Assembly (NCBI RefSeq): GCF_963664135.1
Contig: NZ_OY760905.1
Span: 3,622,736-3,686,735 of the forward strand
Origin: an uncultured Acetobacterium sp.
GTDB taxonomy: Bacteria > Bacillota > Clostridia > Eubacteriales > Eubacteriaceae
Reading direction: 5' to 3'
Length of the DNA stretch: 64,000 nucleotides
Shown in pieces: positions 44,162 to 53,369 of this stretch. The notes below the pieces were generated by a model, which did not search any database, was not told where the DNA came from, and saw only the letters and a list, made by a program, of their open reading frames with translations. Position numbers and translations under genes: made by a program. Numbering within the stretch: the stretch's first letter is position 1; the number at the start of each line of letters is the position of its first letter.

Positions 44162-44836
44162 CTAAATATTAAATGTAAAAAAATCGTTGGACAATAAATC
44201 AATATATAAAAGTTTATTGCGCAAAAGCTCTTCCTTGCCAGTGATTACTTTTAAAGCCTCGGATACTTCCAGGGATGCAGCCAGCGCTGGCGTAAAAGAT
44301 GGGTTGCCCAATGCTTTGGAATCATGTTCTTTCTCACCGGCGTAAAGTCGGGAAAGGGTGTCATCTTCGGGGAAGACCGTGGTTATTTGGGCAAACCAGC
44401 CGCCAATAGCCCCATGGATCAGGGGGATGTTTTTCTGTTTGCAAAGCGTCTGGACGATCATCCGGGCGGGAACATTATCCAGTGCGTCCACCACAAGATT
44501 GGCATCGCCGACGAGGGATGCGCCGTTTTCTTCATCCAGAAAATCATGATAGTAGGTGACGTTGACCTCTTTATTAATCAGCTTTACTCGTGCCGCTGCT
44601 GCTTTTGCTTTAGGGGTGCCAAGATTTTTTTCGGTGGAAAATATTTGTCGATTCTGATTGGATTCTTCAAAAACATCGCCATCAATCAGGATGAGTGATC
44701 CAATTCCGATCCGGGCCAGCATTTCAATAATATAGCCGCCTAAACCACCACAACCCACCACACAAATTGAGGCGTTTTGAATCCGTTCGAATTCTTCTTG
44801 AGAAAAAGCCGGGAAGTTTCGTTCATAGCGTGACAT
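44162..44836 (-). CDS. ThiF/MoeB/HesA-family adenylating enzyme
   Basis: 224-residue E1-like enzyme. The nucleotide loop is VGCGGLGGYIIEMLARIGIG, followed by DGDVFEESNQNRQ (Asp and Arg of the adenylation site) and DALDNVPAR. The Zn-binding C-x-x-C pairs of full MoeB are missing, and the protein is shorter, as in clostridial HesA/MoeB/ThiF types. Next to mogA and opposite moaA, it probably activates the MoaD-like sulfur carrier for molybdopterin synthase; no moaD/moaE is in the window. A thiamine role is the main alternative. Confidence 0.82.
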   Translation of the reverse strand: MSRYERNFPAFSQEEFERIQNASICVVGCGGLGGYIIEMLARIGIGSLILIDGDVFEESNQNRQIFSTEKNLGTPKAKAAAARVKLINKEVNVTYYHDFLDEENGASLVGDANLVVDALDNVPARMIVQTLCKQKNIPLIHGAIGGWFAQITTVFPEDDTLSRLYAGEKEHDSKALGNPSFTPALAASLEVSEALKVITGKEELLRNKLLYIDLLSNDFFTFNI

Positions 44837-44900
44837 AGTATCGCCTCCTTTTGATACAGTATAACAATTTTTAACAAATAATTAAAGTCAGGAATTAATA

Positions 44901-44929
44901 TTGTTTTTTTGGGTAAAAATCGTTAGAAT
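44901..44929 (+). promoter_or_regulatory. Promoter of moaA
   Basis: TTGTTT and TAGAAT with a 17-base spacer, far upstream of moaA. It implies a leader of about 250 bases. Confidence 0.5.
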
Positions 44930-44935
44930 AGAGTT

Positions 44936-45187
44936 ACAGTATTTAAAAAGGGAAAAATTGGTAGGTAAAGAGAAAAAATCTGTGGTCTAACAATAAAACA
45001 CTAACAATTGGATGCGGTTTATTTGTTGCCCAAGATATGATGATCAGTACATGTAATAAATTGTTCGATCTAGTTATGAATGAAAACGATTGAGATAGAA
45101 CTAAACCGGATGGTGAAGATGGGTTGAAAAGCGGAAAAAGTAGAGAACCCTAGCCATCACAGGGGGAAAGCAGAAAGCAGGTAGCAA
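44936..45187 (+). ncRNA. Long moaA leader, candidate structured RNA
   Basis: This 250-base stretch has no gene. Near its end (45109-45158) GATGG/CCATC and GGGTT/AACCC nest into a hairpin with an asymmetric internal loop, followed by a purine-rich segment up to the start. The Mo-cofactor riboswitch often precedes moaA, but I do not recognise its conserved sequence here. No T-run terminator is seen, so control, if any, would be at translation. Confidence 0.35.
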
Positions 45188-46147
45188 ATGAATGATCATT
45201 TTGGAAGAAAAATAAATTATATGCGTATCTCCATCACCGATTTATGCAATTTAAGATGTGTCTACTGTATGCCGGAAGAGGGAATTGAGAAACATCCCCA
45301 TCAGAAGAATCTCTCGTTTGAAGAAATTCTCGATCTGATAAAAGCTGGTGTTAATTTGGGCGTTGATAAGATTCGGCTAACCGGTGGAGAACCGCTGGTA
45401 CGCCATGGAATTGTCGATTTAGTACGAGAAATTGGTAGGATTCCCGGCATCAAGGATTTGACCATGACTACTAATGGTATCCTGTTGCCTAAATACGCCA
45501 AAGACCTGAAAGAAGCTGGTTTAACCCGGGTAAATATCAGCCTGGATACCTTTGATCCCGAGAAATTTCACAAGATCACCCGCTGGGGTCATCTTGAAGA
45601 TGTTCTTGCAGGGATTGCAGCAGCCAAAGAAGTGGGGATGCATCCAATAAAAATCAATACGGTGCTAATTAAGGATTTTAATGACGATGAAATCGAAGCT
45701 TTTGTGAATTACACCAAAGAGGAAGATGTTTATGTACGCTTTATTGAACTGATGCCTTTGGGTGAGTCCAGCGGTTTTGCTGAAAATAAATATCTTTCCA
45801 ATAATGAGGTATTAAAACGGATGCCGGCACTAACGCCACTGTTGGAGCCGGATAAAACGGGACCAGCAGAATATTATCAATTGCCGGGAGCTAAAGGCAG
45901 AGTCGGGCTGATCAATCCCATCAGTAAGCATTTTTGTAGTGAATGCAATCGGATCCGGGTGACCACTGATGGTAAGATCAAACCCTGTCTCCATTCGGAC
46001 TATGAAATTGATCTGGTAGCACTGCATAAAGAAGGAAAAAGTTATCAGGAAATTTTACTGCAGGCAATCGATGATAAACCGGAGAAGCATCACATTAACG
46101 AGCATGAAAAGCAGTTGCGAAGAAATATGAACGAGATTGGAGGTTGA
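45188..46147 (+). CDS. moaA: GTP 3',8-cyclase MoaA
   Basis: Radical SAM enzyme for the first step of molybdopterin synthesis. 319 residues. N-terminal cluster C-x3-C-x2-C in [18 protein letters not shown] motif LTGGEPLVR, and a C-terminal second [4Fe-4S] site in [21 protein letters not shown]. The usual C-terminal GG end is present (MNEIGG). Start ATG 45188 with AGCAGG upstream, at the end of a long leader. moaC begins one base after its stop. Confidence 0.96.
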   Translation: MNDHFGRKINYMRISITDLCNLRCVYCMPEEGIEKHPHQKNLSFEEILDLIKAGVNLGVDKIRLTGGEPLVRHGIVDLVREIGRIPGIKDLTMTTNGILLPKYAKDLKEAGLTRVNISLDTFDPEKFHKITRWGHLEDVLAGIAAAKEVGMHPIKINTVLIKDFNDDEIEAFVNYTKEEDVYVRFIELMPLGESSGFAENKYLSNNEVLKRMPALTPLLEPDKTGPAEYYQLPGAKGRVGLINPISKHFCSECNRIRVTTDGKIKPCLHSDYEIDLVALHKEGKSYQEILLQAIDDKPEKHHINEHEKQLRRNMNEIGG

Positions 46148-46148
46148 C

Positions 46149-46646
46149 ATGGACAAGGAAAATTTAGAATTCACCCACTTTAATGAAGCGGGACGGAGTA
46201 AAATGGTCGACGTCACTGAGAAAAAAAGCACCGAACGGGTAGCGATTGCCAAAGGGTCAATCGCGATGAAAAAAGAAACGCTCCAAAAGGTGATTGACGG
46301 ACAGATGAAAAAGGGCGATGTGTTGGGCGTCGCCCAGATTGCCGGGATTATGGGGGTTAAGCGGACGGCGGATTTGATTCCGATGTGCCATAATATTTTT
46401 ATCTCCGGCAGTGATATCAATTTTCAAATTGATGAAGAAAATTCAAGAATTTTAATTGAGGCAACTGTCAAGAATACCGGTCAAACCGGGGTGGAAATGG
46501 AAGCATTAACCGCTGTTTCAGTGGCAGCGTTGACCATTTATGACATGTGCAAAGCAGTTGATAAAGAAATGACTATTGAAAATATTTATCTGGCTAAAAA
46601 AACCGGAGGCAAATCCGGGGTATTTATTAATCCAAATCAGAAATAG
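46149..46646 (+). CDS. moaC: Cyclic pyranopterin monophosphate synthase MoaC
   Basis: 165 residues from ATG 46149, which has GGAGG within the moaA end; the longer frame is inside moaA. Typical motifs are [34 protein letters not shown] (core LIPMCH) and [21 protein letters not shown] (core GVEMEALT), ending with KTGGKSG. It makes cyclic pyranopterin monophosphate with MoaA, to which it is translationally coupled. Confidence 0.96.
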   Translation: MDKENLEFTHFNEAGRSKMVDVTEKKSTERVAIAKGSIAMKKETLQKVIDGQMKKGDVLGVAQIAGIMGVKRTADLIPMCHNIFISGSDINFQIDEENSRILIEATVKNTGQTGVEMEALTAVSVAALTIYDMCKAVDKEMTIENIYLAKKTGGKSGVFINPNQK

Positions 46647-46662
46647 AACTAAAAATTAAACG

Positions 46663-46691
46663 TTGATTGCTTTGATGTCTGTTTTCATAAT
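46663..46691 (+). promoter_or_regulatory. Possible promoter of the MOSC gene
   Basis: TTGATT and CATAAT with a 17-base spacer, about 90 bases before the MOSC start. Confidence 0.4.
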
Positions 46692-46777
46692 CAATTATGT
46701 ATGCCGTGCAGTGTAATAATTGTTTTAGGCAAACAGACCGCGAAGCTCACGGAATTATAAAATTGAGGAGAAATACA

Positions 46778-47215
46778 ATGAGTGGAAAAGTTATCGCAGT
46801 TAATATCAGTGAAAAAAAAGGTGAAATGAAAAAACCAATTCCATCAGGAAATTTTATTGAAGATTTTGGTTTAGAAGGAGATGCCCACGCCGGCAAATGG
46901 CATCGTCAAGTCAGCCTGCTAGGTCAAGAAAGCATCGACAAAATGATTGAAATGGGTGCCGCCGGACTATGTGCCGGGAATTTTGCCGAAAACATCACCA
47001 CCGAAGGAATCTGTGTGTACGAACTTCCGGTGGGAACAAAACTAAAAATTGGTGAAACACTCCAGGAAGTGACCCAGATTGGCAAAGAATGTCATGCTGG
47101 CTGTGAAATTGCTCAACAGGTGGGGGATTGTATTATGCCAAGGGAAGGTATTTTTACGATCATTTTAAAAGGTGGTACCATCAAAGCTGGCGATAGCGTT
47201 GAAATTGTCGAATAA
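46778..47215 (+). CDS. MOSC-domain protein
   Basis: 145 residues from ATG 46778 (GAGGAG at 8 bases). A beta-rich MOSC domain with GLEGDAHAGKWHRQVSLL, and the conserved Cys of the family in GKECHAGCEI. MOSC domains are found in Mo-cofactor sulfurases and as single proteins thought to bind or carry sulfur or the pterin. It is placed right behind moaA-moaC, so a role in late Mo/W cofactor handling is likely. Formate dehydrogenase and related enzymes of acetogens use this cofactor (family knowledge). Confidence 0.88.
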   Translation: MSGKVIAVNISEKKGEMKKPIPSGNFIEDFGLEGDAHAGKWHRQVSLLGQESIDKMIEMGAAGLCAGNFAENITTEGICVYELPVGTKLKIGETLQEVTQIGKECHAGCEIAQQVGDCIMPREGIFTIILKGGTIKAGDSVEIVE

Positions 47216-47408
47216 GTCAACCAGATATCAATTATTATAAATACGAAAATAGCGACAATTGTTGGATTAGACCAGTAGCCCGATTGGGTGAAAAGCTGAT
47301 AAACCATTGTCGTTATCTGTTTTTTGCCGATCCTGATAATTTTGGAGTTCGACTATCCTCTCAATTCTTAATATAATTAACAAATCACAAAAAATAGTTC
47401 TAAGTGTA

Positions 47409-47436
47409 TTGCAATGTTAGAATAAAGTGTTACAAT
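47409..47436 (+). promoter_or_regulatory. Promoter of the small membrane protein and glyA
   Basis: TTGCAA and TACAAT with a 16-base spacer, 60 bases before the small gene. The preceding gap from 47216 shows nothing else. Confidence 0.5.
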
Positions 47437-47498
47437 AGTAAATGTTATTGCCGTACAAGTGTCGCCTGTTGGGAGACACTCGCCTAATGGAGGACAAT

Positions 47499-47687
47499 AT
47501 GAATGAGTTTATTAATGACATGGCTGGAGTGGCCTGGAGTATTATCCCGATATTATTGATCTTTTTTTTGATGTCAGGTATTATGTTTGTCTTTTATTTT
47601 AAGGTAAAAGTTGAAGAAATATCGATCTCATTAAAAAGTATTGCTGCTTCTTTAGAAAGGCTGTCAAATCGGCGAAATGACTATTAG
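47499..47687 (+). CDS. Small single-helix membrane protein of unknown function
   Basis: 62 residues from ATG 47499 (GGAGG at 5 bases). One hydrophobic helix (about 14-36, [20 protein letters not shown]) precedes an amphipathic basic tail with [16 protein letters not shown]. The length and layout resemble small Gram-positive transmembrane proteins, but I do not recognise a family. It ends 22 bases before glyA, so it shares the transcript. Confidence 0.65.
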   Translation: MNEFINDMAGVAWSIIPILLIFFLMSGIMFVFYFKVKVEEISISLKSIAASLERLSNRRNDY

Positions 47688-47709
47688 AAAGAGTTTTATG
47701 GAGGAAAGT

Positions 47710-48951
47710 ATGTATTTTGAAAAAGTAAAAGTTGCAGATCCTGAGATTTATGAACTCATGGAAAAGGAATTGCAGCGACAACAGAGTCATTTAGAGCTGA
47801 TCGCCTCTGAAAACTTTGTGTCGGAAGCTGTGATGATTGCCATGGGGAGCCATTTAACCAATAAATATGCCGAAGGTACCCCGGGACATCGGTTCTACGG
47901 AGGCTGTGTTCATGTAGATACCATTGAGCAGGTCGCCATTGATCGAGCCAAAACTTTATTCGGCGCGGAGCATGCCAATGTGCAACCACATTCTGGTGCC
48001 CAGGCAAATACTGCTGTATACATGGGTATTCTGGAACCGGGAGATACCGTTTTAGGAATGCGATTAGATCAGGGTGGCCATTTAACCCATGGTAGTCCAG
48101 CCAATCTCTCGGGTAAATATTACAATTTTATATCCTATGGTGTGGATCAGGAAACTGAAACCATTAACTATGATGAAATAGAGAAACTCATTAAAGAGCA
48201 CAATCCTAAATTAGTAGTTGTTGGTGCCAGTTCATATCCAAGAGCCATCGATTTTGAACGCATTTCAAAATTAACCAAGGCAGCCGGTTGTTATCTGATG
48301 GTTGATATGGCACATATTGCTGGTCTTGTGGCGGCTGGACAGCACCAAAGCCCGGTACCCTACGCAGATTTTGTAACCACCACCACTCACAAAACATTAA
48401 GAGGCCCAAGAGGTGGCATTATTTTATGTAAAAAAGAATATGCCAAACAGATTGATAAGGGCGTATTCCCTGGCACCCAAGGGGGACCATTGGAACATAT
48501 GATCGCCGCCAAAGCAGTCGCCTTTAAAGAAGCAGCAACACCAGAGTTTAAAGCTTATCAGGAACAAGTGGTCAAAAACGCCAAAGTGTTGGCAGCAGCT
48601 CTTGAAAAACGCGGCTTTAGAATTGTTTCTGGCGGTACTGATAATCATCTGATGCTGCTTGACGTCAGTAAAGTTGGCTTAACCGGGAAAGAAGCCGATG
48701 AAACCCTGGGCAAGGTCAATATTACGGCCAATAAAAATGCCATTCCTTATGACAAAGAAAGTCCTTTTGTCACCAGTGGAATCCGGGTGGGTACTCCTGC
48801 TATTACATCCCGCGGTTTGGTAGAAGAAGACATGGAAGTTGTTGCCGACGCCATCGAAGCGGCACTGATTAAAAAAGATATGGAACTGGCGCTTGAAAAA
48901 GTCGCTTTTTTAACCGAAAAATATCCTTTGTATCCGGGATTAATGGGCTAG
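47710..48951 (+). CDS. glyA: Serine hydroxymethyltransferase
   Basis: PLP enzyme exchanging serine and glycine with tetrahydrofolate, linking to the one-carbon pool. 413 residues from ATG 47710 (GGAGG 7 bases upstream); a longer frame to 47677 lacks a site. Motifs: [49 protein letters not shown] and the PLP lysine in [14 protein letters not shown]. In an acetogen it connects amino acids to the Wood-Ljungdahl folate branch (inference). Confidence 0.97.
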   Translation: MYFEKVKVADPEIYELMEKELQRQQSHLELIASENFVSEAVMIAMGSHLTNKYAEGTPGHRFYGGCVHVDTIEQVAIDRAKTLFGAEHANVQPHSGAQANTAVYMGILEPGDTVLGMRLDQGGHLTHGSPANLSGKYYNFISYGVDQETETINYDEIEKLIKEHNPKLVVVGASSYPRAIDFERISKLTKAAGCYLMVDMAHIAGLVAAGQHQSPVPYADFVTTTTHKTLRGPRGGIILCKKEYAKQIDKGVFPGTQGGPLEHMIAAKAVAFKEAATPEFKAYQEQVVKNAKVLAAALEKRGFRIVSGGTDNHLMLLDVSKVGLTGKEADETLGKVNITANKNAIPYDKESPFVTSGIRVGTPAITSRGLVEEDMEVVADAIEAALIKKDMELALEKVAFLTEKYPLYPGLMG

Positions 48952-48999
48952 ATAAAAAAGTTAGACAAGAAATTTACAGAAATAATTTGTAAACAAATA

Positions 49000-49028
49000 A
49001 GCAGGGGCTTGAATTTCAAGCCCCTGCT
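49000..49028. terminator. Hairpin after glyA
   Basis: Perfect stem AGCAGGGGCTTGAA and its complement with almost no loop; T-run absent, so it may act as a weak terminator or 3' end stabiliser. Confidence 0.65.
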
Positions 49029-49115
49029 GTGTTACAGTAAGAGAATCGAATTTACAATATTTTATTGCAGTATTTTTTATAGTATTTTATTTAAAACAAA
49101 GAGAAAAGGAAAAAG

Positions 49116-49397
49116 ATGGATAACTTAATTATATATAGTGCCCTTTATTTAGGCATCATTAATTTAATTACTTTTTTCTTATTTTGGAACGATAAGCGAC
49201 GATCAAAAAAGGCCGGGTGGCGAATTCCGGAAAAAACCCTGTTAGGATTATGTGTCGTTGGCGGATCGGTAGGAGGCATCTTGGGTATGCGTGTTTTTCA
49301 TCATAAAACAAAGCATCTTCAATTCTCAGTGGGTATGCCAATTATTCTTATTCTTCAGGTGGGACTGTTTATTTTTCTTTTCATGAGAGGGTTTTGA
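49116..49397 (+). CDS. DUF1294 membrane protein
   Basis: 93 residues with three hydrophobic helices. FFLFWNDKRRSKKAGWRIPEKTLL and GGSVGGILGMRVFHHKTKH (core RVFHHKTKH) are the family signature. Function is unknown; DUF1294 proteins are small inner-membrane proteins in many bacteria. AAAAGGAAAAAG precedes the ATG. It lies between glyA and the leucine tRNA. Confidence 0.88.
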   Translation: MDNLIIYSALYLGIINLITFFLFWNDKRRSKKAGWRIPEKTLLGLCVVGGSVGGILGMRVFHHKTKHLQFSVGMPIILILQVGLFIFLFMRGF

Positions 49398-49427
49398 CAA
49401 AAAAGATCAAAAAAGAGCCAGAAGATC

Positions 49428-49456
49428 TTGACAAGTTGAAAAAAAAAGAGTAATCT
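49428..49456 (+). promoter_or_regulatory. Possible promoter of tRNA-Leu
   Basis: TTGACA and TAATCT with a 17-base spacer, 25 bases before the tRNA. The -35 box is perfect, the -10 poor. Confidence 0.4.
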
Positions 49457-49480
49457 ATAGTGGTGTTCAAAATAATACTT

Positions 49481-49565
49481 GCGAGAGTGTTGGAACTGGC
49501 AGACAAGCACGTTTCAGAGGCGTGTGCCGAAAGGCGTACGGGTTCGACCCCCGTTTCTCGCACCA
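49481..49565 (+). tRNA. tRNA-Leu (anticodon CAG)
   Basis: Acceptor GCGAGAG pairs with TTCTCGC, followed by A and an encoded CCA. The D-arm has AACTGGCAGA of leucine tRNAs, the anticodon stem CACGT/GCGTG encloses TTCAGAG with anticodon CAG at 49515-49517, and a long variable arm (TGCC-GAAA-GGCG) marks a class II tRNA. T-arm ACGGG-TTCGACC-CCCGT. Confidence 0.96.
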
Positions 49566-49575
49566 TGTGAACTAC

Positions 49576-49617
49576 AAAACCAGACAAAATCGATTAATGA
49601 TTTTGCCTGGTTTTTTT
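49576..49617 (+). terminator. Terminator after tRNA-Leu
   Basis: AAAACCAG/CCTGGTTTT and AAAATC/GATTTT pair around a short loop and are followed by seven T. Confidence 0.88.
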
Positions 49618-49724
49618 CATTTGGGGTTAATCAGCGTGAAAAAGGGTAAATTTGTTAATAAAAAGAAGAAACTTGGTTATCTATGAATCTTCAAATAGAG
49701 AATTAAAACATCGTTATTGCAAAA

Positions 49725-49740
49725 GGGAGGTGTTAATATA
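49725..49740 (+). promoter_or_regulatory. Ribosome site with an apparent AUA start
   Basis: GGGAGG at 49725-49730 is followed at 7 bases by ATA 49738, then AAG TGT GAA. The codon stands exactly where the methionine of a zinc-ribbon protein (M-K-C-x-x-C-G) is expected. The in-frame TTG 49717 lies upstream of this site and has none of its own. Confidence 0.5.
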
Positions 49741-51099
49741 AAGTGTGAAAAATGCGGAGCTGAAAATGACGCGTCCAGCTTGTTTTGCGAGAATTGTGGC
49801 AGTCCAATAAGAAGTTTGGCAAATTGGGAGACCGATGAGGATAATAATGCGACAGTTAAGGAAGAAAAGGCGGGTCAAACGGCGGTAGTTAAGCCGGAAA
49901 AGAATTCGACCAAAAAAGTAATTCTGATAGTTTCAGCAGCCGTGCTTGGTTTGATTTTGGTCATTGGTGGGGTTCTGGGATTTTTAAATTTCCAGAAGGT
50001 AAATGCCATTAACAGCGGGATAAAAAATGGCGAGAGTTTATTAGCGGATACTAACTACACCGAAGCACTAACGGTTTTTGATGATGTGCTAAAGATTGAT
50101 TCTAATAATGCCGACGCGATTTTTGGAAAAGCAAAGGCCTATACAGGATTGTCAAATTTTGTAATGGCCAAGACCTTTTATGAAGATGCGTTGTTAAAAG
50201 AAAAGAATAAAGAAAAACAGAAACAAATTTATGATGCCTACATTAATTCAGAGATAATGGCCAAGGTAATGGAGAATGATCTTTTTACCCTGCTTGATCG
50301 GGCCGCTGCGGCGACGGGTGAAAAAAAATATAGCAACCAAAAAAGTGATTATGCGGTAAAAGTGCCTTCGTTTAAGCTTAATCCGGGAACCTATCAAGGA
50401 ACTCAATCCCTGGAGATCGTCAAGGGCGACATAAATGATAAGGTTTATTACACCACGGATGGCTCCCAGCCTGCGGTTGGATCAATCGAATATACTGATC
50501 CGGTTTTACTGCAAAAAGGTGAACACATTATTAGAGCCATCGAAGTGGGCAGCAGCGGATTCTCCAGTAAAACGATTGAAGGAAAGTATAGCATCGTGGA
50601 TGTCCCAACGACAACCGGTGGAACTGTATCAGGAGGTGGTACGTCTGACGCTGCGGATTATTATAATTTCAGTTTAGTTGCTTCTTCGACCTTACCGAAT
50701 ATGTCTGGGATCAGTTATTATGTTGGCAATGTCATGGACGGCAATGATAACACAGCCTGGGTTGAAGGCGTTGCAGGAGATGGCGTGGGAGAGCACATTC
50801 AATGTGTTTATAACGGAACCGGACCGCTGACTATCCATGGATTCGCCATAAAAACTGGATATGTTAAGAGTTCCACGACCTTTGCCGAAAACGGCAGCGT
50901 CCGCGGTTTGGCGGTTTATGTGAATACCAATCCCATCGCAAATGCGATGCTCGAACGCATTCGCGATGAACAGACGGTTTCGATAAGTCCCACAACTATT
51001 AATCCCGGAGATTCGCTCGTTTTTATGATCGACAGTGTGGTACCGGGACCATCAGATGGCGAACACGACACGGCCATCTCTGAGATCAGATTGTTCTGA
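49738..51099 (+). CDS. Zinc-ribbon, TPR and chitobiase-like membrane-anchored protein
   Basis: About 453 residues. Order: zinc ribbon at the N-terminus (CEKCGAENDASSLFCENCG), a linker, one membrane helix (about 62-86), TPR-like helices (about 92-170), a chitobiase C-terminal-like beta domain (about 205-285: VYYTTDGSQP, GEHIIRAIEV), a GGTVSGGG linker and a beta domain of about 130 residues with NTAWVEGVAGDGVGEHI, like the NADase-type glycan-binding domain. The ribbon lies inside and the rest outside. It may bind cell-surface glycans or be a structural or sensory envelope protein. The start codon appears to be AUA; a TTG 21 bases upstream lacks a ribosome site. Confidence 0.75.
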   Translation: MKCEKCGAENDASSLFCENCGSPIRSLANWETDEDNNATVKEEKAGQTAVVKPEKNSTKKVILIVSAAVLGLILVIGGVLGFLNFQKVNAINSGIKNGESLLADTNYTEALTVFDDVLKIDSNNADAIFGKAKAYTGLSNFVMAKTFYEDALLKEKNKEKQKQIYDAYINSEIMAKVMENDLFTLLDRAAAATGEKKYSNQKSDYAVKVPSFKLNPGTYQGTQSLEIVKGDINDKVYYTTDGSQPAVGSIEYTDPVLLQKGEHIIRAIEVGSSGFSSKTIEGKYSIVDVPTTTGGTVSGGGTSDAADYYNFSLVASSTLPNMSGISYYVGNVMDGNDNTAWVEGVAGDGVGEHIQCVYNGTGPLTIHGFAIKTGYVKSSTTFAENGSVRGLAVYVNTNPIANAMLERIRDEQTVSISPTTINPGDSLVFMIDSVVPGPSDGEHDTAISEIRLF

Positions 51100-51151
51100 T
51101 TGGCGGGTTTGGAAAAGACAAGTTAGCAATAAGTTAAAATAAAAAAATCTG

Positions 51152-51182
51152 AAAAATCCAGGGATTGAATTCCTGGATTTTT
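51152..51182 (+). terminator. Terminator after the zinc-ribbon protein
   Basis: AAAAATCCAGG and CCTGGATTTTT pair around nine bases. Confidence 0.85.
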
Positions 51183-51290
51183 GAGTGTGAATAGTGAACT
51201 GGTTATTTCGCCTTTTCTTTATCTTTTCTGCTCAAATAATGTTATAATAACTTGGTAATAAACTACCGAAATGAAGTGAAAGAGGTCTTA

Positions 51291-53369
51291 ATGAAGTTTC
51301 AGGAGATTTCAGATAAGCTGATCCGTTTTATTAAAAAATATAATTATCTTGCCGAAGATCGAAGTACCAACGTCATTTTTTTATTAAAGTGCTCTGTTCT
51401 AAAATATCTGTCAGACAATCAGCGCATTGATTTTGAGCGGCATCAGTCGGAGCTTAAAAAGAATTTTACATTAGATTATATGATGGAACTCTGGCAGGGA
51501 GAACCAATCCATGAAGCATTTTGGGTTCAACCGAAGGGGGATATCCAGCCTCTTGGGGATGAAATATGGGATTGGGTCTGTGACCTAGTTGAAAAATCAC
51601 CATCACTTAAAGGGGAAAACCCGGGGCTGATTGGTAATCTTTACGAAGAAAGTCTGTTAATTAATCACAAGAAAAACCAGGGAATTTTTTACACCCCTGA
51701 AAATATCGCTGGTTATATGGCATCAAAAGTGTTGAAAAATATAAAAATAGGGGATAAATCCCAAATTATTAGGATTTTAGACCCGGCTTGCGGAAGTGGT
51801 TCCCTTTTAAGTGCTGTTTATGATCAAATTATTTTGAATTGTGGCGAAATGGGACAAAGTGAAACAGATGCCTTGCATCAGTTATTGTTAGAGAAATGTC
51901 TCCTGGGCGTAGACCGAGATCCGCTGGCCTGTTTGGTTACTCGACTCATCCTCAGCCTAAAAGGAAACAGATATGTTAAACCATTGGGAATTATTTGTGG
52001 CGATATTTTGATTGAAGATTTGATCGAAAATGAATCAGTGGATGTCGTCATTGGTAATCCTCCCTATGTTGGGCACAAAGAAATCAATACCGACTATATG
52101 AAAAATCTTAAAAATCGGTATTTTGAAGTATATCAGGACAAAGGCGATCTTTCTTATTGTTTTATCCATCGGGGTTGGGAGCTGTTAAAACCGGAGGGAC
52201 AACTGATTCATATTACTTCCCGTTATTTTATTGAAGCATTTTATGGAAAACCTTTACGAGCCTTTATTAAAAAATCTTTTGGGATCCAGGAAATTGTCGA
52301 TTTCAATGGACTGCGAATTATCGAAGGAGTGGGGGTTGACCCGGCGATTATCCGGCTGATCAAAAAGAATCAGGTAGATAAGAACCACACCATTCAGATC
52401 AAACGGTTTTTTATTAAAAACCATAAACCGGAGACCTATCCGGAATTGATTCATTTATTAGCTCAGGCGAAATTGGTCGAGCAACCGGCCGAAAATCAAC
52501 TATTTGAGGCGTTCGAGATTCAACAGGCTGGCTTAAAGGATGATTCCTGGCGGCTTTATTCGCCAATTACTCGGGGAATTATCGAAAAGATCGAGAAAAA
52601 GACACCGTTTACTCTGGACAATGTGGTTCAAAGCTTTCAGGGGATTATCACCGGAAATGACAAAGCCTTTATCTTTAATGATGGGGATGAAGCACTTAAG
52701 GAATTTGAAACAGATCTTTTAAAACCCTGGATTAAAAATAAAGATGTGGGCATGTTCACAGTGGCGGAACCACAAAAAATAATTCTCTATACCAACAGTA
52801 TCAATAATATTAAAAAATATCCTCAGGTTGAAAAACATCTGGAAAATTTCAAGGAAAAGCTCAAAAACCGTCGGGAGTGCCAAAGTGGCAAGCTGCCCTG
52901 GTATAAACTGCAGTGGGGCAGAGATCCTGATCATTTTGAAGGACGCAAGATCATATTTCCATATAAAGCAACGCAGAATCGTTTTGCGATTGATGAAGAT
53001 AAATGTTATTTCAGTGCAGATGTGTATGGACTGATCCTGAAACCCCGACTTTATCATCAAATAACTGAGGAGTTTCTGGTTATTCTGCTGAACAGCCGAC
53101 TGTACAATTATTATTTTAAGTCATATGGAAAAAAAATGGGTGATAAGCTTTATGAATATTATCCCAATACGTTGTTGAGATTGGGTATCCCAGATATAAA
53201 AGATGAAAATATTAAGTATTTTAAAGACTCATATGATAGAATCGTTCAATTAAAGAAAAATGGAGACACTGAACAATTGAGCAATGTTCTTGCGGAAGTT
53301 GATGCGTGGTTCTACCGTTTTTTTGAGTTAAACCAAACAGAAATGGAAGTAATCGAAACGAAATTATGA
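51291..53369 (+). CDS. Solitary Eco57I/TaqI-like N6-adenine DNA methyltransferase
   Basis: 692 residues from ATG 51291 (AGAGGT 5 bases upstream). An N-terminal helical region (1-125), then an amino-methyltransferase fold with QGIFYTPENIAGYM, SAM motif I DPACGSGSLL, motif IV NPPYVGH (the N-P-P-Y of adenine enzymes), and a C-terminal TaqI-like target-recognition region (about 400-690). No nuclease motif (P-D...E-x-K) or separate restriction gene is seen, so it is probably an orphan methylase or the M/S part of a type IIG system that lost cleavage. Flanked by core genes, not mobile elements. Confidence 0.85.
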   Translation: MKFQEISDKLIRFIKKYNYLAEDRSTNVIFLLKCSVLKYLSDNQRIDFERHQSELKKNFTLDYMMELWQGEPIHEAFWVQPKGDIQPLGDEIWDWVCDLVEKSPSLKGENPGLIGNLYEESLLINHKKNQGIFYTPENIAGYMASKVLKNIKIGDKSQIIRILDPACGSGSLLSAVYDQIILNCGEMGQSETDALHQLLLEKCLLGVDRDPLACLVTRLILSLKGNRYVKPLGIICGDILIEDLIENESVDVVIGNPPYVGHKEINTDYMKNLKNRYFEVYQDKGDLSYCFIHRGWELLKPEGQLIHITSRYFIEAFYGKPLRAFIKKSFGIQEIVDFNGLRIIEGVGVDPAIIRLIKKNQVDKNHTIQIKRFFIKNHKPETYPELIHLLAQAKLVEQPAENQLFEAFEIQQAGLKDDSWRLYSPITRGIIEKIEKKTPFTLDNVVQSFQGIITGNDKAFIFNDGDEALKEFETDLLKPWIKNKDVGMFTVAEPQKIILYTNSINNIKKYPQVEKHLENFKEKLKNRRECQSGKLPWYKLQWGRDPDHFEGRKIIFPYKATQNRFAIDEDKCYFSADVYGLILKPRLYHQITEEFLVILLNSRLYNYYFKSYGKKMGDKLYEYYPNTLLRLGIPDIKDENIKYFKDSYDRIVQLKKNGDTEQLSNVLAEVDAWFYRFFELNQTEMEVIETKL

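Noticed and set aside
44936-45187. Mo-cofactor riboswitch annotated outright before moaA
   Set aside because: Position is right, but I could not match the conserved core by eye; kept only as a candidate structured leader.
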